Origin: CBDHDJ01 sp965261645
GTDB taxonomy: Bacteria; Pseudomonadota; Alphaproteobacteria; SHVV01
Direction of reading: 5' to 3'
DNA: 64,000 bases
NCBI GenBank assembly: GCA_965261645.1
Contig: CBDHDJ010000004.1
Span: 1,984,001 to 2,048,000 of the forward strand
Positions 16,978 to 25,628 of this stretch are shown here, piece by piece; position 1 is the stretch's first letter, and each line of letters opens with the position of its first letter. The notes beneath the pieces are model-generated. The model was not told where the DNA came from and made no database searches. It saw only the letters and a program-made list of their open reading frames with translations. The position numbers were made by a program, and so were the translations under genes.

Positions 16978-17460
16978 TCAACTCGTGCGCGTGAAGCGGC
17001 TTGCGATGCGGTGGTCCTTGCCGGGGCCCGTCACGTCCCAGATCACGTGCCAGAGATCGGCGCCATCCACCCGAAAGGCGCCGCGATACAGATCCGCGCC
17101 GCAGAGGTGCTGGGCCACCCAGCGGCCCGCCGTGAGATCGAGGCGATGAAAAAACCCGCCGTGATCGAAATACACCTCGGCCACCGAGGGCACCGGAAAG
17201 CGATAGCGGTAGGCGCGCCTCACCACATCGTCGTAGAAGCGGAAGCGGAACACGCCCTCCTCCCGGGTGACCAGCTCGGGCCCAGCGGGCGTGAAGACCG
17301 CTTCACCGGCGAAGCGGCCATGATCACCCGTTTGCCGGTCCTCAACCTCTCGGATCAACGCCCAGGAGCCTTGCAGGTAGGCGCGAAGATCGGCGATCCC
17401 CGGGCCGGCTTCCCCAGGGTGTTCCAAATAATCATTTATTGATAACGACTTAGATAACAT
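16978..17460 (-). CDS. DUF6314 family protein
   Basis: 160 residues from ATG 17460. It looks like a small lipocalin-like barrel: LRAYLQGSWALIREVEDRQTG at the start, FRFRFYDDVVRRAYRYRFP and VYFDHGGFFHRLDLTAG in the middle, and ADLWHVIWDVTGPGKDHRIASRFTR at the end. These conserved His/Trp/Arg segments are typical of DUF6314, a family of unknown role. It lies 21 bases upstream of the DMT gene on the same strand and may be co-transcribed with it. Confidence 0.8.
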   Translation of the reverse strand: MLSKSLSINDYLEHPGEAGPGIADLRAYLQGSWALIREVEDRQTGDHGRFAGEAVFTPAGPELVTREEGVFRFRFYDDVVRRAYRYRFPVPSVAEVYFDHGGFFHRLDLTAGRWVAQHLCGADLYRGAFRVDGADLWHVIWDVTGPGKDHRIASRFTRTS

Positions 17461-17621
17461 TGTGAATTCCACAGGGAGCCTGTACCAGCAGCTGGGCGGG
17501 CCGGGAGTATGCCGTCCCACGGCCCCGCCCGAAAGCCCAAATACTGGTTCTTCTATGGTTCCCACCCCTTGAACCGGGCTCCCGGACGAAGCAATTATAT
17601 GTCATCGCCCTCAGGGCGAGG

Positions 17622-17662
17622 CGGTTCCGGTTTACTTGTTGTATCCCCCCAAACCGGAACCG
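17622..17662. repeat. Inverted repeat in a 353-bp gene-free stretch
   Basis: The 12-base arms CGGTTCCGGTTT and AAACCGGAACCG are perfect and separated by 17 bases. It lies in the region 17461-17813, between the DUF6314 start and IS1182-like copy 2, where no gene is seen. It could be an RNA hairpin, an operator or the remnant of an element. Confidence 0.5.
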
Positions 17663-17737
17663 TATGACTGGCTGGAAGCCGACCGTTTACGGTCATCCAC
17701 TGCTAACCTCTCTCACGGTGGCGAAGGCGATCCCGGC

Positions 17738-17771
17738 AAAGGCGGTCTTATGAAGGGCCGCCTTTCATTTT
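17738..17771 (+). terminator. Terminator-like hairpin without a visible gene
   Basis: The stem AAAGGCGG/CCGCCTTT has an intervening loop and is followed by CATTTT, so it has the form of a rho-independent terminator on the plus strand. No coding frame precedes it in 17461-17737. It may end a small RNA or a gene lost when the left flank of IS1182-like copy 2 was rearranged. Confidence 0.4.
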
Positions 17772-17813
17772 GCCCGGCTCCTTCCACCGCGGCGGACCGC
17801 CGCCTGAGCTCAA

Positions 17814-19257
17814 CAGCTCGTTGATTAAGTCGGCGCCGTCTGATTCTCTGGTTCCCTGATTTGCAGGGGGATTTGCCGATGGCGATGGGACGGCAGAAGG
17901 ATGGTCAGGGGGACCTGATGGTGAGCTGGTCGGAGATGCCGCGCTCTCCGGGTCATGTGTTTTATGACCGCTTGCAGTCGGTGCTGATCGAGGGCGGCTT
18001 CGACGCCTTTGCCGAGGCGAGCTGCCGGCCTTATTACGCGGTCCGGATGGGCGCGCCCTCGGTGCCGCCCGGGCGCTATTTCCGGATGCACCTGGTGGGC
18101 TACTTCGAGGGCATCGACAGCGAGCGCGGTCTGGAGTGGCGCTGCTCGGACTCGCTTTCGCTGCGGGCGTTCCTGCGACTGGGGAGCCGTGATCGGGTAC
18201 CGGACCATTCCTGGCTGTCACGGAGCCGCACGCGCCTGCCCCATGAAGTCCACGCGGCGGTCTTCGACTGGGTTCTGGTGCTGATCGCCGAGGCGGGGCT
18301 GATCAAGGGCGAGCGCATCGGCGTCGATGCCTCGACCATGGAGGCCAACGCGGCGCTGCGGAACATCGTGCGGCGCGACAACGGCGAAGGCTACCGGGAG
18401 ATGCTGGAGCGCCTGGCCCGGGAAAGCGGGGTCGAGACACCCACGGCCGAGGACCTGGCGCCTCTGGACCGGAAGCGCAAGGGCAAGAAGCTTTCCAACA
18501 CGGATTGGGTTTCGAAGAGCGACCCCGAGGCCAAGATCACCAAGATGAAGGACGGCACGACGCATCTGGCCTACAAGCCCGAGCACGCGGTGGATCTGGA
18601 CACCGGCGCGGTGGTGGCGGCCGAGCTGCACCCGGCCGATGAGGGCGACACCACGACGCTTTCCAAGACCCTGGCGAAGGCCGAGGCAAACCTCGAGGCG
18701 GTGGATGCGGCACCGACATCGGAGGACCCGGCCGAATGCGTCGCCGACAAAGGTTATCACTCACGGGCGGTCTTGAGGGCTCTGAACGACAGTCCCTGGA
18801 AGACCCGGATCGCGGCGCCCAAGCAGACCGGCTTTTCGCGCTGGCACGGTGATGAGGCGGCGCGGCGCGCGGTCACCAATAACCGTGCGCGGCTCAAGTC
18901 CGGGGTCGCCCGCGAGGCCTTCAAGCTGCGCGCCGAGATCGTCGAGCGCTGCTTTGCCCACAACCTCGATCGTGGCGGCATGCGACGAACCTGGCTGCGC
19001 GGGCGAGAGAATGTGCACAAGCGATACCTGCTCCACGTCGCCGGCCACAATCTATCGTTACTGATGCGCCAGCTCATCGGCGCCGGCACCCCGCGGGAGG
19101 CCGTGGCGGGCGGATATGGCGGTATTTTCGTTCTGCTCACGCCCACCGGGGCCATGCTGGTGGCACGGGGGGGCTCGCAAAGCGGCCAGACGGCTTTCGC
19201 CGCCGCATTCCTCATCTGGGAGTGAGAGCCGGAAAAAGCCACTTAATCAACGGGCTG
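17814..19257 (+). mobile_element. IS1182-like insertion sequence, copy 2 (1444 bp), no target duplication
   Basis: Same length as copy 1 but inverted relative to it. The left terminal repeat has one change (CAGCTCG instead of CAGCCCG). The flanks do not match: TCAA on the left, TTAT on the right. The right flank is the start of an IS1595 terminal repeat (TTATCCCTGAG), which indicates insertion into that repeat and later loss or rearrangement of the left side. Confidence 0.88.
17861..19225 (+). CDS. IS1182-like transposase, copy 2
   Basis: 454 residues, intact frame. It differs visibly from copy 1 only at LAPLDRK versus LARLDRK near residue 200. The DDE signatures GVDASTMEAN and VADKGYHSRAVL are unchanged, so it is presumably active. 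Confidence 0.9.
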   Translation: MQGDLPMAMGRQKDGQGDLMVSWSEMPRSPGHVFYDRLQSVLIEGGFDAFAEASCRPYYAVRMGAPSVPPGRYFRMHLVGYFEGIDSERGLEWRCSDSLSLRAFLRLGSRDRVPDHSWLSRSRTRLPHEVHAAVFDWVLVLIAEAGLIKGERIGVDASTMEANAALRNIVRRDNGEGYREMLERLARESGVETPTAEDLAPLDRKRKGKKLSNTDWVSKSDPEAKITKMKDGTTHLAYKPEHAVDLDTGAVVAAELHPADEGDTTTLSKTLAKAEANLEAVDAAPTSEDPAECVADKGYHSRAVLRALNDSPWKTRIAAPKQTGFSRWHGDEAARRAVTNNRARLKSGVAREAFKLRAEIVERCFAHNLDRGGMRRTWLRGRENVHKRYLLHVAGHNLSLLMRQLIGAGTPREAVAGGYGGIFVLLTPTGAMLVARGGSQSGQTAFAAAFLIWE

Positions 19258-20287
19258 TTATCCCTGAGCGTCCGGGACCACGAAATGTGGTGACGTGGGG
19301 CGAGGGTCGTGGTGGAACATAATGTGAACATCATGACCCTCGGGATGCCCAGAAATGACCGACTTCCCCCGTTCCCTGTTGGAGTTCCAACAGCGTTTTC
19401 CAGACGAAGAAGCCTGCGCCGCCTACCTGGCCATCTTGCGCTGGCCGGCAGGCTTCGTCTGTCCGGCCTGCGGCAGCAGCCGGGGGTGGGCGCTCGCGAC
19501 CAAGGCATACACCCATGAATGCGCCGACTGTCGCAAGCAGACCTCGGTGACGGCCGGTACGGTGATGCACGGCTCCAAGCTGGCGCTGATCGCGTGGTTC
19601 TGGGCCGCCTATCTGATGGCCACGCACTCCAACGGGATCTCGGCGCTGCAACTCCAGAAGCAGCTCGGCCTGGGTTCCTACAAGACCGCATGGTTGCTCG
19701 CCACCAAGCTGCGCCGGGCCATGGTCGCACCAGAGCGCATGCCGCTGGCGGGCCTGGTCGAAGTGGACGAAAGCCTGATCGCCTGCCGCTCCAAGGATGA
19801 ACCGCCGAGCGGCGGCGGTCGGCGCAGCCACCAAGGCAAGTTGTTGGTCGCCGGCGCTGTCGAGGTCGGCGAGGGTGGGCCCGGCCGGATCCGCCTGGCG
19901 CGGATCGAGGACTTCTCCGCCGACAGCCTGCACGCCTTCCTGGGCGCCAACCTCGCCCCCGGCGCCACGGCCAGGACCGACGGCTGGGCCGGCTACCCCG
20001 GCGCGTCCGGCATCACACACGACCCGCACGTCGTCGGAAACATGGCCGCCCATATGGTCCTGCCCTGGGTTCATCGCGTCTTCGCCAACCTCAAGACCTG
20101 GGCGCTGGGCGTCTACCACGGCCTCCGACGCCAACACCTGCAATCCTACCTCGACGAGTTCGTCTTCCGCTTCAACCGGCGCCGAACCCGCCACGCAGCC
20201 TTCCGCTCCATCCTCGGCATCGGCGTCGCAATCAAGCCGCCTACCTACAAGATGTTGATCGCACCGGAGCTACCGGGATAAGCCTTT
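19258..20287 (+). mobile_element. IS1595-family insertion sequence, left end cut by IS1182-like copy 2
   Basis: The right terminal repeat is GGGATAAGCCTTT ending at 20287. The left repeat survives only from TTATCCC at 19258, where IS1182-like copy 2 abuts. The right end is followed by GCGGTCAA (20288-20295), which is also the flank of a short related element immediately downstream. With one end incomplete the element is probably immobile, although its transposase gene is intact. Confidence 0.75.
19355..20281 (+). CDS. IS1595-family (ISXO2-like) transposase
   Basis: 308 residues. It has an N-terminal zinc ribbon (CPACGSS and CADCRKQT), a helix-turn-helix segment GISALQLQKQLGLGSYKTAW, and the ISXO2-like catalytic core with LVEVDESLIA (first Asp), RTDGWAGYPG (second Asp) and VFANLKTWALGVYHGLRRQHLQSYLDEFVFRFNRR toward the end. 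It is distantly related to the second IS1595 transposase at 31904. The frame is uninterrupted. Confidence 0.9.
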   Translation: MTDFPRSLLEFQQRFPDEEACAAYLAILRWPAGFVCPACGSSRGWALATKAYTHECADCRKQTSVTAGTVMHGSKLALIAWFWAAYLMATHSNGISALQLQKQLGLGSYKTAWLLATKLRRAMVAPERMPLAGLVEVDESLIACRSKDEPPSGGGRRSHQGKLLVAGAVEVGEGGPGRIRLARIEDFSADSLHAFLGANLAPGATARTDGWAGYPGASGITHDPHVVGNMAAHMVLPWVHRVFANLKTWALGVYHGLRRQHLQSYLDEFVFRFNRRRTRHAAFRSILGIGVAIKPPTYKMLIAPELPG

Positions 20288-20295
20288 GCGGTCAA

Positions 20296-20475
20296 AGGCT
20301 TATCCCTCTGGCTCCGGTAGGATCAACGGGTGGTGGCCTCGATGCTACGCGCGCAGCGGCACGACCCGTCTAAGGCCCAGGCAAAGTGCGCTTTCGCGAC
20401 CAACTACGCGCTCGCCAACCGACAACTGCGTAGCCCCCTCATATTGCGTTACCGGATGCAGAGGGATAAGCCTTT
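20296..20475. mobile_element. Short IS1595-derived MITE-like element with 8-bp target duplication
   Basis: A 180-base element whose ends pair over 15 bases (AGGCTTATCCCTCTG on the left, the complement CAGAGGGATAAGCCT on the right). The direct repeat GCGGTCAA flanks it at 20288-20295 and 20476-20483, the 8-base duplication expected for IS1595. The ends match the adjacent IS1595 element, but the interior has no credible coding frame. It can be a non-autonomous derivative mobilised by an IS1595 transposase. Confidence 0.65.
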
Positions 20476-20483
20476 GCGGTCAA

Positions 20484-20540
20484 TTCCAGCTTAAGGGGAT
20501 CGAAGGCCCCGTCACACTCTACTTTGCCGAAGACAGTTAG
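20484..20540 (+). pseudogene. C-terminal remnant, possibly of an adenylate-cyclase-like protein
   Basis: The 18 codons before the stop read FQLKGIEGPVTLYFAEDS, which resembles the xLKGxxxPVxLY tail of class III adenylate/guanylate cyclase proteins. Everything upstream has been replaced by IS1595-type elements. Identification from so few residues is weak. The rest of 20541-20684 contains only the leader of the aminotransferase gene. Confidence 0.35.
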
Positions 20541-20684
20541 ATCGGTGCCCAGCCGCATCGGGCCGGGTCAGGTGAGGGCTTGGCCCTCGATGGGCGTCCG
20601 ATCCCCCACGTAAACCATTTGTGACAGGCCGTGTCGGACAGTTTCTGCTAGGTTCGAGCGATCCGGGGACGGAGGAGAAGAGCG

Positions 20685-22025
20685 ATGAGCATGGCGACTA
20701 ACGTAGTCGAACTCGCCACCAACAATCTCGATGCCTACTGGATGCCGTTCACCGCCAACCGCCAGTTCAAAGCGCATCCGCGCATGCTGGTGTCGGCTGA
20801 GGGCATGTACTACATGACCCAGGACGGTCGCCAGATTCTCGACGGCACGGCGGGACTGTGGTGCGTCAATGCCGGGCATTGCCGCGAAAAAATCGTTGGT
20901 GCGGTGCAGGCGGAAGTGGCGCGCATGGACTATGCGCCGGCCTTCCAGATGGGGCATCCCGGCGTGTTCGATCTGGCCTCCCGCGTGGCGCGGCTCTTAC
21001 CGGGTGACCTCGATCACGTCTTCTTCACCAACTCCGGCTCGGAGGCGGTCGATACGGCTCTCAAGATCGCGCTGGCCTATCACCGGCTGCACGGCGAAGC
21101 GAGCCGGACACGCCTGATCGGGCGCGAGCGCGGCTATCACGGCGTGGGCTTCGGGGGGGTGTCGGTGGGCGGCATCGCCGCCAATCGCAAGCTCTTCGGC
21201 CCCCTGCTTCCCGGCGTCGATCACCTGCCCCACACGCATAATCTCGAAAAGAACGCCTTCTCGCGCGGTCAGCCGGCGTGGGGCGGCCATCTCGCCGATG
21301 AGCTCGAACGCCTAATCGCGCTTCACGATGCCTCGACGATCGCCGCCGTGATCGTCGAGCCGATGGCGGGCTCGACCGGCGTGCTGCCCCCGCCCAAGGG
21401 CTATCTGGAACGGTTGCGGGAGATCTGCGACCGCCATGACATCCTGCTGATTTTCGACGAGGTGATCACGGGCTTCGGCCGGCTCGGCGAGAACTTCGCG
21501 GCCGATTACTTCGACATCGTTCCCGACGTGATCACCTGCGCCAAGGGGCTGACCAACGCGACGGTCCCGATGGGCGCGGTGGCGGTGCGCAGTGACATCT
21601 ACGAGACCTTCATGGCCGCAGCCGGCGATAACATGATCGAGTTCTTCCACGGCTACACCTATTCCGGCCACCCGCTGGCGTGCGCCGCAGGCCTCGCCAC
21701 TCTCGAAGTCTACGAGGAGGAAGATCTGTTTGCCCGGGCGTCGAGCCTCGCGCCATATTTCGAGGATGTGGCCCACGCTTTGAAGGACGCGCCCCACGTC
21801 ATCGACATCCGTAATCTCGGGTTGGCCGCGGCGGTCGAGCTCGAGCCGCGGGCGGGCCAGCCGACGGCGCGCGCGTTCGACGTCTTCCTCCAGTGCTACG
21901 ACAAAGGCGTTTTTGTGCGCACGACAGCCGATACCGTGACCATCTCACCACCGCTCATTGCCCAGCCGAAAGACATCGATCGCATCTTCGAGACCCTCGG
22001 CGACGTCCTCCGCCATGTCGAGTAA
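20685..22025 (+). CDS. Class III aminotransferase (omega-amino acid:pyruvate type)
   Basis: 446 residues after a GGACGGAGGAG ribosome-binding site. PLP-site residues are visible: the SGSEAVDTALK cofactor-phosphate loop near 118, FDEVITGFGR (Asp258) and the Schiff-base Lys287 in VITCAKGLTNATVP. The N-terminal DAYWMPFTANRQFKAHPRML is typical of beta-alanine/omega-amino acid:pyruvate transaminases. Alanine produced with pyruvate as acceptor could be recycled by the alanine dehydrogenase encoded 42 bases downstream, which supports this substrate class. The exact amine donor is not known. Confidence 0.92.
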   Translation: MSMATNVVELATNNLDAYWMPFTANRQFKAHPRMLVSAEGMYYMTQDGRQILDGTAGLWCVNAGHCREKIVGAVQAEVARMDYAPAFQMGHPGVFDLASRVARLLPGDLDHVFFTNSGSEAVDTALKIALAYHRLHGEASRTRLIGRERGYHGVGFGGVSVGGIAANRKLFGPLLPGVDHLPHTHNLEKNAFSRGQPAWGGHLADELERLIALHDASTIAAVIVEPMAGSTGVLPPPKGYLERLREICDRHDILLIFDEVITGFGRLGENFAADYFDIVPDVITCAKGLTNATVPMGAVAVRSDIYETFMAAAGDNMIEFFHGYTYSGHPLACAAGLATLEVYEEEDLFARASSLAPYFEDVAHALKDAPHVIDIRNLGLAAAVELEPRAGQPTARAFDVFLQCYDKGVFVRTTADTVTISPPLIAQPKDIDRIFETLGDVLRHVE

Positions 22026-22067
22026 GCCCCGGCCACGCTGTGCCGTGGGCGAGCAGGGAGTTCTGCT

Positions 22068-23186
22068 TTGTTGATCGGAGTTCCCAGGGAAATCAAGCCC
22101 TACGAATACCGCCTCGGCATGACACCGTCGAGCGTGCGTGAAGCGGTGCATCATGGACATCAGGTGCTTGTCCAGCGCGGCATGGGCGAGCCCATCGGTT
22201 TTGGCGATGACGCCTACGCTGCGGCCGGCGCCGAGATCGTCGATCGCGCCGAGGAGGTCTTCTCGCGCGCCGACATGATCGTCAAGGTCAAGGAGCCGTT
22301 GGCGCCGGAGACGGCGCTGTTGCGCGAGGGCCAGGTGCTGTTCACCTATCTTCATCTCGCGCCCAATCCCGAGGAGGCGCGTCTCCTGCGCGAGTCCGGC
22401 GTGATTGCGATCGCTTACGAAACGGTGACCGACGATCATGGTGGTCTCCCCTTGCTGGCGCCCATGAGCGCGGTGGCAGGGCGCATGGCGGTTCATGTGG
22501 GCGCCCATTGTCTGGAGATGCGCCAGGGCGGTCGCGGCATGCTGCTCGGCGGCGTCTTCGGCGTGCCGGCGGCGCATGTCGTCGTTCTTGGCGGCGGCAC
22601 CGTGGGCGCCAACGCCGCCCGCATGGCGATGGGGCTGGGCGCGCGCACGACGGTGATCGATAAATCGCTCCACCGCCTCGCCGAACTCGACCTTCTGTGG
22701 GGATCGAAAATCAACACCGTCCACGCGACGGTAGATACCATCGAGCACTGCGCGCTCGATGCCGAGCTTGTCATCGGCGCCGTTCTGGTGCCGGGCGCGG
22801 CGGCGCCCAAGCTGGTCACCCGCGACATGGTGAAAGCCATGAAGCGGGGCGCGGTGATCGTCGACGTGGCCATCGATCAAGGCGGGTGCTGCGAAACCAG
22901 CAGACCGACCACCCATGCCGAGCCCACCTTCATCGTCGACGAAGTGGTGCATTACTGTGTGACCAACATGCCGGGCGGCGTCTCGCGCACGGCGACCGAG
23001 GCGCTCAACAACGCGACGCTACCGTTCATTATCATGCTGGCGAACAAAGGGCCGAAACGAGCGCTCGCGGAGGATGTTCACCTGCGCAACGGGCTCAATA
23101 TTTACCAGGGATCGGTGACCCACGAGGCGGTCGCGCACGACCTTGGCGAGACCTACGTGCCGGCACTCGAGGCGCTCGCGGCCTGA
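22068..23186 (+). CDS. ald: Alanine dehydrogenase
   Basis: 372 residues with a TTG start (MLIGVPREIKPYEYRLGMTP), the standard N-terminus of Ald. It interconverts L-alanine and pyruvate plus ammonia with NAD. KVKEPL and YLHLAPN hold the substrate-binding Lys and the catalytic-site His region, and VVVLGGGTVGANAARMAMGLGA is the NAD Rossmann loop. The end is AHDLGETYVPALEAL. It is in tandem with the omega-amino acid aminotransferase, so the pair can deaminate amines through alanine. Confidence 0.95.
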   Translation: MLIGVPREIKPYEYRLGMTPSSVREAVHHGHQVLVQRGMGEPIGFGDDAYAAAGAEIVDRAEEVFSRADMIVKVKEPLAPETALLREGQVLFTYLHLAPNPEEARLLRESGVIAIAYETVTDDHGGLPLLAPMSAVAGRMAVHVGAHCLEMRQGGRGMLLGGVFGVPAAHVVVLGGGTVGANAARMAMGLGARTTVIDKSLHRLAELDLLWGSKINTVHATVDTIEHCALDAELVIGAVLVPGAAAPKLVTRDMVKAMKRGAVIVDVAIDQGGCCETSRPTTHAEPTFIVDEVVHYCVTNMPGGVSRTATEALNNATLPFIIMLANKGPKRALAEDVHLRNGLNIYQGSVTHEAVAHDLGETYVPALEALAA

Positions 23187-23219
23187 CGCGCCCGGGCCGG
23201 CCATGCCGCCGGGCCGCGG

Positions 23220-23322
23220 TCAGCCTATTTCTTCGGCGAACATGCGGATGCGCGCTTCGAGCTGATCCGGGCGAAGGGCTTGCGCAGATAGGCGCTGACC
23301 CCGCATTCCCTGGCGGTGGCAA
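23220..23322 (-). pseudogene. Remnant of a CheY-like receiver domain
   Basis: The minus strand encodes VATARECGVSAYLRKPF, the alpha4-beta5 part of a response-regulator receiver with its conserved Lys-Pro. It then continues in a shifted frame as RPDQLEARIRMFAEEIG to a stop at 23220. One base appears to be missing after the KPF codons. The 5' part is cut off by the outer IS3 element starting at 23324. It is non-functional. Confidence 0.55.
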
Positions 23323-23441
23323 CTGGAGTAACCCCCTAAAAGTGGTCCAGATTTATTAAAGAGTGGAGTGCGCCCCTGAGGGTGGACAGGTTGCACGTTT
23401 GGAATTGACCGGGAATGCTGGGCTTTCAGAGGATGGAAGCC

Positions 23442-23792
23442 ATGGCCAAGCACCGAACCTACAGTATTGAGTTCAAGCGACAGGTTGCTCAGGAATATCT
23501 CGGAGGCGAGACCCTTCACGGGCTGGCCAGGCGCCACGACGTCTCGCGCAACCTGATCCGCATCTGGGTGTCGAAGCTCGAAGCCGGCGCGTTTGACGAA
23601 GACGTGGAGGCCGCCGGCCTTCTCCAGGAATTTGAGGCGAAGATCTCTGCCCTTGAGCGCCTGGTAGGCCGGCAGGCGCTGGAGATCGAGTTTCTAAAAG
23701 GGGCACTCAAGAGCGCACCACGGCCGAGAAGCGCGACTACGTCCGTGATTGCCGGCCCCGTGGGCTCACCATCGCGCGAGGATGTCGTCTGA
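23442..23792 (+). CDS. IS3-family OrfA (middle element)
   Basis: 116 residues from ATG 23442. A helix-turn-helix appears in YSIEFKRQVAQEYLGGETLHGLARRHDVSRNLIRIWV, followed by a leucine-zipper-like ALERLVGRQALEIEFLKGAL. A run AAAAGGGG at 23696-23703 in the CTA AAA GGG codons is a plausible minus-1 frameshift site. The minus-1 frame continues without a stop as RTTAEKRDYVRDCRPRGLTI into orfB. Confidence 0.8.
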   Translation: MAKHRTYSIEFKRQVAQEYLGGETLHGLARRHDVSRNLIRIWVSKLEAGAFDEDVEAAGLLQEFEAKISALERLVGRQALEIEFLKGALKSAPRPRSATTSVIAGPVGSPSREDVV

Positions 23793-24184
23793 TGGGCCTG
23801 CCGCGCTCCACCTACTACGATACGCCGGCGACCGAGGCCGACACCGAGATCGTCGCCCGCATCACGGCGATCTGCGAAGAGTTTGAGGCTTACGGCTATC
23901 GACGTGTCGGGGCCGAGCTACGCCATCAGGGGATCGTCGTCAACGGTAAGAAGATCCGCCGTCTGATGCGCCAGCACGACCTACAGCCCAAGCGTCGCAG
24001 GCGTTTCATCGCCACAACCGACAGCGATCACGATAGTCCGATCTTCTCCAACCGCGCCAAGGACGTTACGGCCGACAGGCCGAACCAGCTCTGGGTCGCA
24101 GACATCACCTACGTCGCGATCGCCGTTGGCTTCGTTTATGCCGCCGTCATCCTCGATGCGTGGTCACGCCGCGTCGTTGGTTAT

Positions 24185-25628
24185 CAGCCCGTTGATTAAG
24201 TGGCTTTTTCCGGCTCTCACTCCCAGATGAGGAATGCGGCGGCGAAAGCCGTCTGGCCGCTTTGCGAGCCCCCCCGTGCCACCAGCATGGCCCCGGTGGG
24301 CGTGAGCAGAACGAAAATACCGCCATATCCGCCCGCCACGGCCTCCCGCGGGGTGCCGGCGCCGATGAGCTGGCGCATCAGTAACGATAGATTGTGGCCG
24401 GCGACGTGGAGCAGGTATCGCTTGTGCACATTCTCTCGCCCGCGCAGCCAGGTTCGTCGCATGCCGCCACGATCGAGGTTGTGGGCAAAGCAGCGCTCGA
24501 CGATCTCGGCGCGCAGCTTGAAGGCCTCGCGGGCGACCCCGGACTTGAGCCGCGCACGGTTATTGGTGACCGCGCGCCGCGCCGCCTCATCACCGTGCCA
24601 GCGCGAAAAGCCGGTCTGCTTGGGCGCCGCGATCCGGGTCTTCCAGGGACTGTCGTTCAGAGCCCTCAAGACCGCCCGTGAGTGATAACCTTTGTCGGCG
24701 ACGCATTCGGCCGGGTCCTCCGATGTCGGTGCCGCATCCACCGCCTCGAGGTTTGCCTCGGCCTTCGCCAGGGTCTTGGAAAGCGTCGTGGTGTCGCCCT
24801 CATCGGCCGGGTGCAGCTCGGCCGCCACCACCGCGCCGGTGTCCAGATCCACCGCGTGCTCGGGCTTGTAGGCCAGATGCGTCGTGCCGTCCTTCATCTT
24901 GGCGATCTTGGCCTCGGGGTCGCTCTTCGAAACCCAATCCGTGTTGGAAAGCTTCTTGCCCTTGCGCTTCCGGTCCAGACGCGCCAGGTCCTCGGCCGTG
25001 GGTGTCTCGACCCCGCTTTCCCGGGCCAGGCGCTCCAGCATCTCCCGGTAGCCTTCGCCGTTGTCGCGCCGCACGATGTTCCGCAGCGCCGCGTTGGCCT
25101 CCATGGTCGAGGCATCGACGCCGATGCGCTCGCCCTTGATCAGCCCCGCCTCGGCGATCAGCACCAGAACCCAGTCGAAGACCGCCGCGTGGACTTCATG
25201 GGGCAGGCGCGTGCGGCTCCGTGACAGCCAGGAATGGTCCGGTACCCGATCACGGCTCCCCAGTCGCAGGAACGCCCGCAGCGAAAGCGAGTCCGAGCAG
25301 CGCCACTCCAGACCGCGCTCGCTGTCGATGCCCTCAAAGTAGCCCACCAGGTGCATCCGGAAATAGCGCCCGGGCGGCACCGAGGGCGCGCCCATCCGGA
25401 CCGCGTAATAAGGCCGGCAGCTCGCCTCGGCAAAGGCGTCGAAGCCGCCCGCGATCAGCACCGACTGCAAGCGGTCATAAAACACATGACCCGGAGAGCG
25501 CGGCATCTCCGACCAGCTCACCATCAGGTCCCCCTGACCATCCTTCTGCCGTCCCATCGCCATCGGCAAATCCCCCTGCAAATCAGGGAACCAGAGAATC
25601 AGACGGCGCCGACTTAATCAACGGGCTG
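24185..25628 (-). mobile_element. IS1182-like insertion sequence, copy 3 (1444 bp), inside the middle IS3 element
   Basis: Perfect terminal repeats CAGCCCGTTGATTAAGT and a target duplication TTAT at 24181-24184 and 25629-25632. Taking the element out with one TTAT rejoins GYAISRS in the IS3 OrfB exactly. It is the youngest insertion of the nest. Confidence 0.92.
24217..25581 (-). CDS. IS1182-like transposase, copy 3
   Basis: 454 residues, intact. It differs visibly from copy 1 at two positions only (LIAGGFD versus LIEGGFD near residue 44, and AKIAKMK versus AKITKMK near 225). The DDE signatures are the same as in copies 1 and 2. Confidence 0.9.
   Translation of the reverse strand: MQGDLPMAMGRQKDGQGDLMVSWSEMPRSPGHVFYDRLQSVLIAGGFDAFAEASCRPYYAVRMGAPSVPPGRYFRMHLVGYFEGIDSERGLEWRCSDSLSLRAFLRLGSRDRVPDHSWLSRSRTRLPHEVHAAVFDWVLVLIAEAGLIKGERIGVDASTMEANAALRNIVRRDNGEGYREMLERLARESGVETPTAEDLARLDRKRKGKKLSNTDWVSKSDPEAKIAKMKDGTTHLAYKPEHAVDLDTGAVVAAELHPADEGDTTTLSKTLAKAEANLEAVDAAPTSEDPAECVADKGYHSRAVLRALNDSPWKTRIAAPKQTGFSRWHGDEAARRAVTNNRARLKSGVAREAFKLRAEIVERCFAHNLDRGGMRRTWLRGRENVHKRYLLHVAGHNLSLLMRQLIGAGTPREAVAGGYGGIFVLLTPTGAMLVARGGSQSGQTAFAAAFLIWE

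Noticed and set aside
12162..19257. Composite transposon made of IS1182-like copies 1 and 2 in inverted orientation around the K+ channel and binding-protein genes
   Set aside because: Copy 1 has its own matching TTAA duplication and the outer flanks (TTAA and TTAT) do not match, so the copies inserted separately.
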